A stretch of DNA of 64,000 bases. Origin: CALMKX01 sp036274895. GTDB taxonomy: Bacteria; Acidobacteriota; Thermoanaerobaculia; Multivoradales; SZUA-115. The notes beneath the pieces were generated by a model, which did not search any database, was not told the origin of the DNA, and worked only from the letters and a program-made list of their open reading frames with translations. Both the position numbers and the translations under genes were made by a program. The stretch spans positions 1-64,000 of the forward strand of contig DASUEU010000014.1 of NCBI GenBank assembly GCA_036274895.1, read 5' to 3'. Positions 42,306 to 51,134 of this stretch are shown one piece after another. Numbering within the stretch: position 1 is the first letter of the stretch; every line of letters begins with the position of its first letter.

Positions 42306-45092
42306 GTGACCACCGCTTCTCCCGCCCCCGCCGACCTGCGCGCTTCGGCGGCTTTGACGCCGATGCTGCGGCATTACCTGGAGGTCAAGGCGGCCCATCC
42401 GGACGCCATCCTGATGTACCGGATGGGGGACTTCTTCGAGCTCTTCTTCGACGATGCCGTGCGCGCCGCGCCGATCCTGGAGGTGGCGCTGACGGCCCGG
42501 CAGAAGGGCACCGACAACGAGGCGCCGATGTGCGGCGTGCCCCACCACGCCGTGGAGGGCTACATCGGCAAGCTGCTCGCGGCGGGCCTCAGGGTCGTGA
42601 TCTGCGACCAGGTCGAGGACCCCAAGGAAGCCAAGGGGCTGGTGCGGCGGGAGGTCACCCGCATCGTCACCCCGGGTACGGTGTCGGACCCCGCGCTGCT
42701 CGAGGGCAAGGAGGAAAACCTGCTCGCCGCCGTGGTCTGGCGGGGGGAGGAGGGCGCGGGAGCCCTGCTCGAGGTCTCGACCGGCCACTTCGGGGTGCGG
42801 CGGTGGGGGAGCCCCGAGCAGGCCGCGGACGAATTGGAGATCCTGCGGCCCCGGGAGCTGCTGCAGGTCTCGGACTCGTTACCGGCAGCTCTCACCGCCT
42901 GGGTCGAGCGCCGGGCGGTCTGCCTCACGCCCTTCGACGGCGACCGTCTGCTCGACCTCCGGCGGGCCGCGGAAAGCCTCGAGCGGCATTTCGGCGTCGC
43001 CACCCTGCGTGGCTTCGGCCTCGGCGAGGGGGAGCCGGCGGTGCTGGCCGCGGCGGCGGCCCTGGCCTACGTCCAGGACACCCAGAAGAGCGAGCTCGCC
43101 CACGTCCGCACCCTCCTGGTCGAGGTGCGGGACGAGGGCCTGGTGCTCGACCCCACCACCCTGGCCAATCTCGAGATCTTCCGTACCCTGCGCGAGGGGG
43201 CCAAGAGGGGCACCCTGCTCTCGGTGCTCGACCGCACCGTCACCGCCCCTGGCGGCCGGCTGCTGAAAGCGTGGCTGCGCCGGCCCCTGCGGCGGCCGGA
43301 GGCGATCGAAGAGCGCCTGGACGCGGTCGCCGAGCTGGTCGCGGACGCGCCGCGGCGCGAGCGCCTGCGGGGCCTGCTGGCCGAGGTGGCGGACGGCGAG
43401 CGCCTGCTCGCCCGGGCCGTGCTCGGCACCCTGCCGCCGCGGGAGGCCGCCGCCCTGCGCGACTCCCTGGCCCGGGTGCCGGAGCTGCTCGCGGCGCTCG
43501 CGCCCCCGTGGTCATCCCGACCGGAGCCGGAGCAAGGCACCGATGCTCCGTTGTCATCCCGACCGGAGCCAGAGGAGCGCAGCGACGGAGGCGAAGCGGA
43601 GGGATCTCCTCTCCGGAGCAGCCGCCCGGGAGGCCCCTCGGCTTCGCTCGGGGCGACATCCGGGCTGCTTTGCGCCATCGCCGCGGTCGACCCCCTGGCC
43701 GATCTCGCGGCCGAGTTGGCGCGGGTGCTCACGGAGTCCCCCTCCGCCTCGGTCCAGGACGGCGATGTGATCGCCCCAGGGGTGGACCCCGACCTCGACC
43801 TCTGCCGTTCCCTGGCCCAGGGCTCCAAGCAGCACATCCTCTCGCTCGAGGCTGCGGAGCGCACCCGCACCGGCATCCCCACGCTCAAGATCCGCTACAA
43901 CAAGGTCTTCGGCTACTACCTGGAGGTCAGCCACGCCCACCAGGGCAAGGTGCCGCCGGACTACATCCGCAAGCAGACCCTGGTCAACGCCGAGCGCTAC
44001 GTCACCCCCGAGATCAAGGAGCTGGAAGAGAAGATCCTCTCCGCCGAGGAGCGCCAGCTTGCCCTCGAGCAGCGCCACTACAGCGCGTTGCTGGGCGCCA
44101 TCGCCCGCGAGGGGGAGCGTCTCTCGCGCCTGGCCGAGGCCCTGGCCCAGCTCGACGTGCTCGCCGCCCTGGCCGAGGTGGCGGCCCGCGGGCGCTGGGT
44201 GAGGCCCGAGATCGGACCCCCGGGCGCCCCGATCCGCGTGCGCGAGGGCCGGCACCCGGTGGTCGAGGCGGCCAGCCGCGAGGCCTTCGTGCCCAACGAC
44301 GCCGAGCTCGACGCCGAGAGCGCCCAGATCGTGCTCCTGACCGGCCCCAACATGGGCGGCAAGTCCACCTATCTGCGCCAGGTGGCGCTGCTCGTCCTGC
44401 TCGCTCAGCTGGGCTCCTTCGTGCCGGCGGAAGCAGCGACCATCGGCGTGGTCGATCGCATCTTCAGCCGGGTGGGGGCTTCGGACGACCTCGCCCGGGG
44501 CGAGTCGACCTTCATGGTCGAGATGATCGAGACCGCCAACATCCTCCACCAGGCCACCGACCAGAGCCTGGTGATCCTCGACGAGGTGGGACGGGGCACC
44601 GCGACCTTCGACGGCCTCTCCCTGGCCTGGGCGATCGTCGAGCATTTGCACGAGACCAAGCGGCCCAAGACCCTCTTCGCCACCCACTACCACGAGCTCA
44701 CCGAGCTCGCCGCCCTCTTGCCGCGGGTGGTCAACCGCAAGATGGCGGTCAAGGAGTGGCAGGACCGCATCGTCTTCCTGCGCCGGGTGGTGCCGGGCAG
44801 CGCGGACAAGTCCTACGGCCTCCAGGTGGCGCGGCTCGCTGGCCTGCCGGCGTCGGTGATCGGCCGGGCGGGGGAGATCCTGGCCAATCTCGAGGCCGAG
44901 GAGTATGACTTCGCCGGCCGGCCCCGGCGGGCGCGGGGCAAGGCCGTGCCGGCCGTGGCCGAGGCGCAGATGACCCTGTTCACGCCCCCCGAGCAGGTGG
45001 TGGCGGACATCCTGCGCGGCACCGACGTCGATCAGCTGACGCCGGTGGCCGCGCTCAACCTGCTGGCGAGCCTGCGCTCGAGGTTGAGATGA
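42306..45092 (+). CDS. mutS: DNA mismatch repair protein MutS with an in-frame insertion
   Basis: This 928-residue mismatch-recognition ATPase keeps the mismatch wedge ('MLRHYLEVKAAHPDAILMYR' then MGDFFELF, with Phe-x-Glu), 'GRGTATFDGLSLAWAIVEHL', Walker A 'LLTGPNMGGKSTYLRQVALL' (Lys686) and 'ATHYHELTELA'. The start is the GTG at 42306 after a TATACT box. Residues about 402-456, between 'RVPELLAAL' and 'AAVDPLADLAAELARVL' in the core/lever region, are encoded by an interspersed repeat and are absent from other MutS proteins, yet the frame is kept. The stop overlaps the nagZ ATG. Confidence 0.94.
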   Translation: MTTASPAPADLRASAALTPMLRHYLEVKAAHPDAILMYRMGDFFELFFDDAVRAAPILEVALTARQKGTDNEAPMCGVPHHAVEGYIGKLLAAGLRVVICDQVEDPKEAKGLVRREVTRIVTPGTVSDPALLEGKEENLLAAVVWRGEEGAGALLEVSTGHFGVRRWGSPEQAADELEILRPRELLQVSDSLPAALTAWVERRAVCLTPFDGDRLLDLRRAAESLERHFGVATLRGFGLGEGEPAVLAAAAALAYVQDTQKSELAHVRTLLVEVRDEGLVLDPTTLANLEIFRTLREGAKRGTLLSVLDRTVTAPGGRLLKAWLRRPLRRPEAIEERLDAVAELVADAPRRERLRGLLAEVADGERLLARAVLGTLPPREAAALRDSLARVPELLAALAPPWSSRPEPEQGTDAPLSSRPEPEERSDGGEAEGSPLRSSRPGGPSASLGATSGLLCAIAAVDPLADLAAELARVLTESPSASVQDGDVIAPGVDPDLDLCRSLAQGSKQHILSLEAAERTRTGIPTLKIRYNKVFGYYLEVSHAHQGKVPPDYIRKQTLVNAERYVTPEIKELEEKILSAEERQLALEQRHYSALLGAIAREGERLSRLAEALAQLDVLAALAEVAARGRWVRPEIGPPGAPIRVREGRHPVVEAASREAFVPNDAELDAESAQIVLLTGPNMGGKSTYLRQVALLVLLAQLGSFVPAEAATIGVVDRIFSRVGASDDLARGESTFMVEMIETANILHQATDQSLVILDEVGRGTATFDGLSLAWAIVEHLHETKRPKTLFATHYHELTELAALLPRVVNRKMAVKEWQDRIVFLRRVVPGSADKSYGLQVARLAGLPASVIGRAGEILANLEAEEYDFAGRPRRARGKAVPAVAEAQMTLFTPPEQVVADILRGTDVDQLTPVAALNLLASLRSRLR
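43511..43675 (+). repeat. interspersed repeat inserted in mutS
   Basis: GTCATCCCGACCGGAGCC occurs at 43511-43528 and again at 43553-43570, followed by GGAGCGCAGCGACGGAGGCGA-type sequence, a hairpin (CCCCTCGG, CGAGCGGGG-like, 43635-43654) and GGGCTGCTTTG. This layout is that of interspersed elements seen widely as in-frame passengers (peptides such as SRPEPEERSDGG). Confidence 0.7.
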
Positions 45093-46120
45093 GAGAGGAA
45101 GCTGCCAAGGCGCTCTGTGTGGGGATCCCGGGCCAGGAGCTCGACGACGAGATGGCGAGGCTGCTCGCCGACCTTCAGCCGGGCGGGGTGATCCTGCTGC
45201 CCCGCAACGTCGAGAGCGAAGGGCAGCTGCGCGAGCTGGTGGCGGCCGTGCGCCGGGCCGTGCCTGGGGCCCTGCTCTACCTCGATGCCGAAGGAGGGCG
45301 GGTGGACCGGCTGCGAAGTCTGGTCGGCCCGGCGCCGTCGGGGGCGGCCCTGGCGGCTTCGCCGCCCCGCGTGGCACGCACGGCCGGCCGTTGGGTCGGC
45401 GCCGCGCTGCGCTGCTTCGGCTTCGACGTCGACCTCGCCCCGGTGGTGGACATCGACCACGGCCAGGCCGACAACGCCCTCGATCGCCGCTATCTCGGCG
45501 CCCATCCCCGCGCGGTGGTGGCCCGGGCCGGGGCGTTCCTGGATGGCCTGCACGGGGCCGGAACGAGTGGCTGCCTGAAGCACTTCCCCGGCCTCGGAGC
45601 GGCCGGGCAGGACACCCACTACGAGGGCTCGGTGGTGCCCCTCTCGGCGCGGCGGCTGGAGCGGGACCTCGCCCCCTTCGCCAGGCTGGGGCAGGCCGCG
45701 GGCGCCATCATGGCCAGCCACGCCGCCTATCCCGCCCTCGACCCCGAGGGCCGCCCGGCCACCCTCTCGCCGCCGATCGCCACCGGGCTGCTGCGGGGGC
45801 GGCTGGACTTCCGCGGCCTGCTGTTCTCGGACGACCTCGACATGAAAGCCCTCGAGCCCTGGGGTGATCTGCCGGAGCGGGCCGCGGCGAGCTTCGCGGC
45901 CGGCTGCGACGCCATCTTCGTCTGCTGGTCGCCACAGGAAGCGCCGGCCATGGCCGAGAAGCTCTCGGCCCCCGGACTGGCCGGCCGGCTGACCGAGGCG
46001 TTGGGGCGGATCGAGACCTGGCGGGCGCGGGTGCGCCGCCTGGCCGCGGCAGCGCCCGTGCCCTCGCTCGACCAGGTCCGGCGAGGGCTCGAGCGCGTGC
46101 GCCGCGCGGCGGGGGAGTAG
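45089..46120 (+). CDS. nagZ: beta-N-acetylhexosaminidase (NagZ-type, GH3)
   Basis: This 343-residue cytosolic enzyme of peptidoglycan recycling removes GlcNAc from muropeptides. It has 'GGVILLPRNVESEGQLRELV', 'LLYLDAEGGRVDRL', the family signature 'GCLKHFPGLG' (Lys164, His165) with 'GQDTHYE', and nucleophile Asp248 in 'LLFSDDLDMKAL'. It lacks a signal peptide, as NagZ should. The ATG overlaps mutS by four bases. Confidence 0.9.
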   Translation: MREEAAKALCVGIPGQELDDEMARLLADLQPGGVILLPRNVESEGQLRELVAAVRRAVPGALLYLDAEGGRVDRLRSLVGPAPSGAALAASPPRVARTAGRWVGAALRCFGFDVDLAPVVDIDHGQADNALDRRYLGAHPRAVVARAGAFLDGLHGAGTSGCLKHFPGLGAAGQDTHYEGSVVPLSARRLERDLAPFARLGQAAGAIMASHAAYPALDPEGRPATLSPPIATGLLRGRLDFRGLLFSDDLDMKALEPWGDLPERAAASFAAGCDAIFVCWSPQEAPAMAEKLSAPGLAGRLTEALGRIETWRARVRRLAAAAPVPSLDQVRRGLERVRRAAGE

Positions 46121-46121
46121 C

Positions 46122-46589
46122 TCAGAAGGGGATGTCGTCGTCGTCCGGCTCGGCGTCGAAGCCGGCGCCGCGGCTGGCACCGCCCCCGCCCCCGCCGCCG
46201 AAGGAGTGACCGGGAGGCGGCTCGGGCGCGTCGAAATCCCCGCCACCACCGCCGGCTCCGGACCGGCCGCCGAGCATGTTGAAGTTCTCGACGATGATCT
46301 CGGTCTTGTACTTCTTCTCGCCGCTCTGCTTGTCGTCCCAGGAGCGGGTCTGGAGACGCCCCTCGATGAACACCTGCTTGCCCTTGGACAGGTACTGGCC
46401 GGCGATCTCCGCCTGCTTGCCCCAGCACACCACGTTGTGCCACTCGGTGTGCTCCTGGCGGTTGCCGTCGCGATCCTTCCAGCGCCGGCTGGTGGCCACC
46501 GAGAAGCTCGCCACGGGCTGCCCGGAAGTGGTCGTGCGGACCTCGGGATCGCGGCCGAGGTTGCCGATCAAGAAGACTTTGTTGAGCAT
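46122..46589 (-). CDS. ssb: single-stranded DNA-binding protein
   Basis: The 155-residue OB-fold protein has 'MLNKVFLIGNLGRDPEVRTT', 'VASFSVATSRRWKDRDGNRQ', 'EHTEWHNVVCWGKQAEI' and 'LSKGKQVFIEGRLQTRSWDD'. A Gly-rich linker (about residues 113-145) leads to the acidic tail DDDDIPF that recruits partners such as RecO and PriA. GAGGAG lies upstream. The ATG is at 46589. Confidence 0.94.
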   Translation of the reverse strand: MLNKVFLIGNLGRDPEVRTTTSGQPVASFSVATSRRWKDRDGNRQEHTEWHNVVCWGKQAEIAGQYLSKGKQVFIEGRLQTRSWDDKQSGEKKYKTEIIVENFNMLGGRSGAGGGGGDFDAPEPPPGHSFGGGGGGGASRGAGFDAEPDDDDIPF

Positions 46590-46650
46590 TCGGAAAGCTC
46601 CTCTCGAGGTCGAGAACGTATCACAGGGCTTCGCGCGGCCCGACCCGCGG

Positions 46651-46656
46651 TAGGCT
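46651..46656 (+). promoter_or_regulatory. -10-like box TAGGCT before the dtd leader frame
   Basis: TAGGCT ends 8 bases before the ATG of an eight-codon frame (46665) that precedes dtd. No -35 is clear. Confidence 0.35.
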
Positions 46657-46664
46657 CTCACGCG

Positions 46665-46691
46665 ATGAGCAAGCCCCCCTACTGGGAGTAG
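46665..46691 (+). other. eight-codon leader frame before dtd
   Basis: MSKPPYWE then TAG, leaderless by position. It is followed by 9 bases and the GTG of dtd, in the same frame but with TAG and TAA between. GGGAG near its end could serve as ribosome binding site for dtd. It may be a leader peptide or the remnant of a lost gene; N-termini like this also occur in tryptophan 2,3-dioxygenases. Confidence 0.3.
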
Positions 46692-46700
46692 ACGTAAAAC

Positions 46701-47153
46701 GTGCGGCTGGTCGTCCAGCGGGTCTCGCGAGCCCGGGTGGTGGTCGATGGCGAAGTGGTCGGCGCCATCGCTCGCGGCATGCTCGTGTTGGTGGGCATCG
46801 AGAAGGGGGACGGCCTGCGCGAGGTCGAAGCGGCGGCGGCCAAGCTCGCCGGCTTGCGCCTCTTCGAGGACGGCCAAGGCCGGATGAACCTCGGTCCGGC
46901 CGAGGCCGGCGCCGCCTTCCTGGTGGTTTCCCAGTTCACCCTCGCGGGCTCCCTCGACCGCGGCCGGCGGCCCTCCTTCGACCGCGCCGCTCCCCCCGCC
47001 GAGGCCGAGCCCCTGGTCGAGGGGCTGGTCGAGGCCCTGCGCGGCCGGGATTTGCCGGTCGAAACCGGCCGCTTCCGGGCGCGCATGGCGGTGGAGCTGG
47101 TCAACGACGGCCCGGTGACCTTCGTCCTCGACCTGACCCAGCCTCAAGCCTGA
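46701..47153 (+). CDS. dtd: D-aminoacyl-tRNA deacylase
   Basis: The 150-residue enzyme frees tRNA from wrongly attached D-amino acids and glycine. Motifs: 'RLVVQRVSRARVVVDGEVVG', 'LVVSQFTLAGSLDRGRRPSF' (SQFTL with Thr) and the C-terminal 'VNDGPVTFVLD' (NxGPxT). Length matches the family. The start is a GTG at 46701. Its 3' end overlaps the ADOP permease gene by 10 bases in convergent orientation. Confidence 0.93.
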   Translation: MRLVVQRVSRARVVVDGEVVGAIARGMLVLVGIEKGDGLREVEAAAAKLAGLRLFEDGQGRMNLGPAEAGAAFLVVSQFTLAGSLDRGRRPSFDRAAPPAEAEPLVEGLVEALRGRDLPVETGRFRARMAVELVNDGPVTFVLDLTQPQA

Positions 47154-49555
47154 CGCAGCGCGCGGGCCGGGTCCACCTCGAGGGTCCGCCGGGCCGGGGC
47201 CCAGGCCGCGGTCAGGGCGACGGTGCCGAGCAGAGCGGCCGAGACAGCGAAGACTCCCGGATCGCCGGGCTCGACGCCGTAGAGCTGGCTCGCGAGCAGG
47301 CGGGCGAGGGCGAAGGCCGCGGCGACCCCGACGACCGAGCCGGCCCCCACCAGCACGGCGGTGCGCCCGAGCACGCCGCGCATCACGTCACCGCGGGTGG
47401 CACCCAGGGCCAGGCGGAGCCCGATCTCGTCCCGCCGCCGGGCCACGTGATAGGCCACCATGCCGAAGACCCCGGCCACGCTCATCGCCAGGGCCACCAA
47501 GGCGAAGAGGGAGAACAGCGTGGCAGAGAAGCGCTGGCGGCCGATCGAGTTGGCCAACACCCGGGACAGCGGCGCCGCCTCGAAGATCGGCTGGCTGGGA
47601 TCCACTTCGGCGATCGCCTGGCGGACCGCCGGCAGCAGCGCGGAGAGGGGCTGCGGGCTGCGGATCACCACGCTCATGCCCCGCCAGGGCTCCTGCGTCA
47701 CGGGCAGGTAGAGCTCGGCCTGGGGCTCGCGCTCCAGGCCGGTGCTGCGCACGTCGCCGACCACGCCGACGATGGTCATGAAGCGGTCTGGGGCCCAGCC
47801 GATGCGCCGGCCCAGGGGGACGACACCGGAGAAGTAGCGCTCGGCGAAGGTGCGGTTGATCATCACCACCGCCGGTGCTCCGCTGCGGTCGGTTGAGGCG
47901 AAGGTCCGGCCGGACAGCAAGGGGACGCCGACGGTGCCGAAGTAGCCGGGGCTGGTGACGCGGAACTCGGCGAAGCGCTGGGTGCCGCCGGCCTCTTCGG
48001 CCTGGCCCTCGATTTGGAAGCCGCCGTTGGCCCCCCACTCATAGCAGGGAAGGTGGCTGATGAGCCCCACTGAGGCGACCCCGGGCAGAGCCTCCAGCCG
48101 GCTCACGAGCCGCTCGTAGAAGGCGGTCGAGGCGGCCTCGTCGGGGTAGCGGGCCGCAGGCAGCGAGAGCCGGAAGCTCAGCACCCCGTCGGGCTCGAAG
48201 CCGGGGTCCACGGCGGCCAAGCGCAGGAAGCTCTTGCCGAGCAGGGTGGCGCCCACCAGCACCACCAGGGCGAGGGCGATCTCGGCTGCCACCAGCAGGG
48301 AGCGCAGCCGGTCCTTGCCGGGGGAAACCGTGCCGAGGCCGTTCTTCATCGTCGCCTGGACGTCGGTCTTGCCTGCGCGCAGGGCCGGGGCGAGGCCGCT
48401 CACGACGGCGACCAGCAGGCAGAGGCCGGCGCAGACGGCGAGGGCGCGGCCGTCGAGCGCCACCGACGTACCGGGGGGCAGGGGGTTGCCCGGCAGGGCC
48501 GTGAGCTGGTCGACGGCCCAGGCGCCAATACCCAGGCCGAGCAGGCCGCCGGCCAGGGCCAGCCAGAAGCTGCCCGCGAGCACCAGCCGGATCAGCCGCC
48601 AGCGGCTGGCGCCGAGGGCGGCGCGCACGGCCAGCTCTCGCTCGCGATCGGCCGAGCGGGCGAGCAGGAGGTGAGTGACGTTGCCGCAGGCGATCAGCAA
48701 CACCAGCCCGACGGCGGCCCACAGGGCCAGCAGAGTCGGCCGCAGGGACTGCAGGCCGGCCTGAGCCACGGGCAGCAGGCGCACGCCGCGATCCCCCTGC
48801 TCGCTCGGGTCGAGCTCGGCGATGCGCCGGGCGATCGCCTCCATATCCTCTCGGGCGGTGGCCAGGGTGGCCTCCGGGCGCAGCCGGCCGATCACCCCCA
48901 GCCAATGGATGCCCCGCTCGTCAGCCAGCCTCTCGAGGCCCCGCAAGGGCACCCACAGCTCGGCCTCGGAGCGCGCGGGGACCGCGAAGCCAGCCGGCAT
49001 CACAGCGAGAACCTGGTGGCCGACGCCGTCGATCTCGACCTTCCGGCCGACGATCCCGGGATCCCCCCCGAACCGCCGCTGCCACAGTCCGTGGCCGAGC
49101 AGGGCGACCGGGGCTCCGGGCTCGAAGGCCCCAGCGGCGGGCAGGCTGCCCAGGGCAGGCTTGACGCCGAGCGAGGCGATCAACTCGTGGGTGAGCGAGG
49201 CGCCTTCGATCTGCAAGGGCTCCTCGCCGCCAAGCTGGAAGCTCTCCGGGCTCCAGGCACCGAGGGCCTCGAACGAGCGGTTCTGTGCCTGCCAGTCGCG
49301 CAGGTTGGGGACCGAGACCGAGCCGGTGCCGACGCCGCCGGGGTGGGCGAAGGTCTCCCACACCCGCACCAGCCGGTCCGGCTCGCGGTAGGGCAGGGGG
49401 GCGAAGAGGACGGCGTCGACGACGCTGAAGAGGGCGGTGTTGGCGCCGATGCCAAGTCCCAGGGAGAGCACGGCGACCAGCGCTGAGCCGGGCTTGGCCA
49501 GCAGGTGGGAGAGGGCGAAGCGCAAATCCTGCACCAGGGAGCTGGAGCTCTTCAT
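47144..49555 (-). CDS. ADOP-type MacB/FtsX permease
   Basis: The 803-residue membrane protein has the two-FtsX-domain architecture of the Acidobacteria-type orphan permeases: a first helix 'SALVAVLSLGLGIGANTALFS', a MacB_PCD periplasmic region ('VVDAVLFAPLPYREPDRLVR'), 'RSADRERELAVRAALGASRW' and a second half with 'RRRDEIGLRLALGATRGDVM' before the last three helices. About eight membrane segments. No ATPase gene is nearby, as usual for the family, whose substrates are unknown. Upstream palindromes at 49577-49596 are a likely operator, often bound by PadR-type regulators in this family (inference). Confidence 0.9.
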   Translation of the reverse strand: MKSSSSLVQDLRFALSHLLAKPGSALVAVLSLGLGIGANTALFSVVDAVLFAPLPYREPDRLVRVWETFAHPGGVGTGSVSVPNLRDWQAQNRSFEALGAWSPESFQLGGEEPLQIEGASLTHELIASLGVKPALGSLPAAGAFEPGAPVALLGHGLWQRRFGGDPGIVGRKVEIDGVGHQVLAVMPAGFAVPARSEAELWVPLRGLERLADERGIHWLGVIGRLRPEATLATAREDMEAIARRIAELDPSEQGDRGVRLLPVAQAGLQSLRPTLLALWAAVGLVLLIACGNVTHLLLARSADRERELAVRAALGASRWRLIRLVLAGSFWLALAGGLLGLGIGAWAVDQLTALPGNPLPPGTSVALDGRALAVCAGLCLLVAVVSGLAPALRAGKTDVQATMKNGLGTVSPGKDRLRSLLVAAEIALALVVLVGATLLGKSFLRLAAVDPGFEPDGVLSFRLSLPAARYPDEAASTAFYERLVSRLEALPGVASVGLISHLPCYEWGANGGFQIEGQAEEAGGTQRFAEFRVTSPGYFGTVGVPLLSGRTFASTDRSGAPAVVMINRTFAERYFSGVVPLGRRIGWAPDRFMTIVGVVGDVRSTGLEREPQAELYLPVTQEPWRGMSVVIRSPQPLSALLPAVRQAIAEVDPSQPIFEAAPLSRVLANSIGRQRFSATLFSLFALVALAMSVAGVFGMVAYHVARRRDEIGLRLALGATRGDVMRGVLGRTAVLVGAGSVVGVAAAFALARLLASQLYGVEPGDPGVFAVSAALLGTVALTAAWAPARRTLEVDPARALRQA

Positions 49556-49576
49556 CAGTTCTTCCTCCGCGTTCCA

Positions 49577-49596
49577 GTCGTGACTACGACTGTCGT
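49577..49596. promoter_or_regulatory. putative operator of the ADOP permease gene
   Basis: Alternating half-sites GTCGT (49577), ACGAC (49586) and GTCGT (49592) form two overlapping inverted repeats; ACGACTGTCGT (49586-49596) is a perfect 11-base palindrome. It lies 22-41 bases before the ATG. Confidence 0.45.
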
Positions 49597-49618
49597 TGCG
49601 AAAGGTTCCAGCTCGAGC

Positions 49619-50686
49619 TCACGGCGAAGGATCGGGAAGGGCGAGGCCCTCGGGTGCTGGCACCGGGATCTCCGAGAACGGTATGGGCATGAAGGAGAGC
49701 AGCAGGATCAAGACCGCCCCGACGGCCAGCCAACGCCGGAGCGGATCGAGGGGCTCGGCTTCGTCGAACACCGGTGGGTGACGCAGGCCGAGCAGCAGGA
49801 CCACCCCGCACCACACCCACCAGCCCTCCCAGTAGAAGCCCATCAAGGCCACGCCCAACCACAGCGCCTGGGAGAGCTGGCGCTGCTTGCGGCCGGCGAC
49901 GGCGTAGAGGATGTGCCCGCCATCGAGCTGGCCCAGGGGCAGGAGGTTGAGCGAGGTGGCGAGCAGGCCGAACCAGGCGGCGAGGGCGAAGGGGTGGAGG
50001 TTGAGCACCGTACCCTCGGGCAGAGGACCGTGGAACCAGGTCGTCGCCAGGCGCAGGGCCAGGGAATGCCCTGGCACCATCAGGGCGTAGGGGGTGTCCT
50101 CGAAGGTGGTGGGCGGGATCGCCACCGGTTCGGAGCGGGCTACGCCGACGAGCAGGAAGGGCAACAGCATCACGAAGCCGGCGATCGGCCCCGCGATGCC
50201 GATGTCGAAGAGGGCGCGCTTGGTGCGGATCGGCGCGCGCACGCGGATGAACGCCCCGAGAGTGCCGAAGCCCAGGGGCACGGGGAGGAAGAAGGGTGGC
50301 GTCGCGGCCACCCGATAGCGCCGGCACTGGAGGAAGTGGCCCAGCTCATGGGTGAGCAAGATCAAGAGCAGGGGCAGAGACAGGGTCAGGCCGGTGGCGA
50401 GCAGGGCCGGATCGCGCCACACCGCGGCGATCAGGCGCGGGGTCAGGAAAGGGATGCCCAGGGGCCCGGCGAGGGTCGAGAGCTGGTCGGTGCGGAAGGT
50501 GATCGCCCAGTGGGCGCCCAGGGTGGTGGTGGTCAGGAAGGTGAGGGTCAGCAGGAGGCCGGCCAGCGGCCAGCGCGAGCGCTCCCGCCCTCGCCCGTGG
50601 ATACCGAGGGCGTCGCGGGTGAGGTCGATGACGTGGGGAGGGGAGCCGGGAGCCCCGGAAAGGGGCGGAGGAGAGGGGTCGCTCAA
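49619..50686 (-). CDS. site-2-protease family (M50) membrane metalloprotease
   Basis: The 355-residue polytopic protein has zinc motif 'LLTHELGHFLQC' (His113, Glu114, His117) and the second site 'PLGQLDGGHILYAV', the M50 signature. About seven membrane segments are seen ('LAGLLLTLTFLTTTTLGAHW', 'FDIGIAGPIAGFVMLLPF'). It resembles plant EGY-like and bacterial S2P members without PDZ domains. It would cut membrane-bound substrates. The chosen start is TTG at 50686 and no good ribosome site is seen, so the true start is uncertain. HU lies 31 bases upstream. Confidence 0.88.
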   Translation of the reverse strand: MSDPSPPPLSGAPGSPPHVIDLTRDALGIHGRGRERSRWPLAGLLLTLTFLTTTTLGAHWAITFRTDQLSTLAGPLGIPFLTPRLIAAVWRDPALLATGLTLSLPLLLILLTHELGHFLQCRRYRVAATPPFFLPVPLGFGTLGAFIRVRAPIRTKRALFDIGIAGPIAGFVMLLPFLLVGVARSEPVAIPPTTFEDTPYALMVPGHSLALRLATTWFHGPLPEGTVLNLHPFALAAWFGLLATSLNLLPLGQLDGGHILYAVAGRKQRQLSQALWLGVALMGFYWEGWWVWCGVVLLLGLRHPPVFDEAEPLDPLRRWLAVGAVLILLLSFMPIPFSEIPVPAPEGLALPDPSP

Positions 50687-50717
50687 GGAGGTGGAGGAGG
50701 GGGTGGGGGCGGACCGG

Positions 50718-50984
50718 TCAGAGGTTCTTGAGCTCCTTGCCTGGCTTGAACCGCACGGTCTTGCCCGGGGAGATCGCGACCTCGACGCCGGTCTTGGGAT
50801 TGCGGCCGACTCCCTTCTTGCGCTCCCGCACCTGGAAGACCCCGAAGCCGCGCAGCTCGATGCGCTTGCCGGTCGTCAGGGCGTCCTTCATGGCGTCGAT
50901 GATGGTGTCCACGGCCTGGGCGGCCTTGCCCCGCGGCACGTCGGACTCCTCGGAAACGCGATTCACGATATCCGCTTTGATCAT
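50718..50984 (-). CDS. HU/IHF-family DNA-binding protein
   Basis: The 88-residue nucleoid protein has 'MIKADIVNRVSEESDVPRGK', 'AVDTIIDAMKDALTTGKRIE' and the beta-arm region 'LRGFGVFQVRERKKGVGRNP' with the Asn-Pro tip, then 'ISPGKTVRFKPGKELK'. These are the HU/IHF hallmarks; HU or IHF cannot be decided. It has a near-consensus promoter at 51012-51040. Confidence 0.93.
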   Translation of the reverse strand: MIKADIVNRVSEESDVPRGKAAQAVDTIIDAMKDALTTGKRIELRGFGVFQVRERKKGVGRNPKTGVEVAISPGKTVRFKPGKELKNL

Positions 50985-51011
50985 GGCGTCCTCGATCCCG
51001 ATTGCGCAGGC

Positions 51012-51040
51012 AATCTAGCAACGGGCTCCGGAGCTGTCAA
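51012..51040 (-). promoter_or_regulatory. strong sigma70-type promoter for the HU gene
   Basis: Minus-strand TTGACA (51035-51040), 17-base spacer, TAGATT (51012-51017). The start near 51005 leaves a short leader before the ATG at 50984. It divides HU from the TPR gene on the other strand. Confidence 0.75.
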
Positions 51041-51128
51041 CGTAAGGCAAAGATTCGCGGGAGGTTAGCTCCCGATCTCCGGGCCGTCGAGGGTCTCGCG
51101 GCGGCTTGTCCGGGGGCGCGCCCGCTGT

Positions 51129-51134
51129 TATCCT
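51129..51134 (+). promoter_or_regulatory. -10 box TATCCT for the TPR gene (leaderless candidate)
   Basis: TATCCT, preceded by T (TTATCCT), ends 6 bases before the GTG at 51141 with no ribosome binding site, as expected for a leaderless transcript. Confidence 0.45.
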
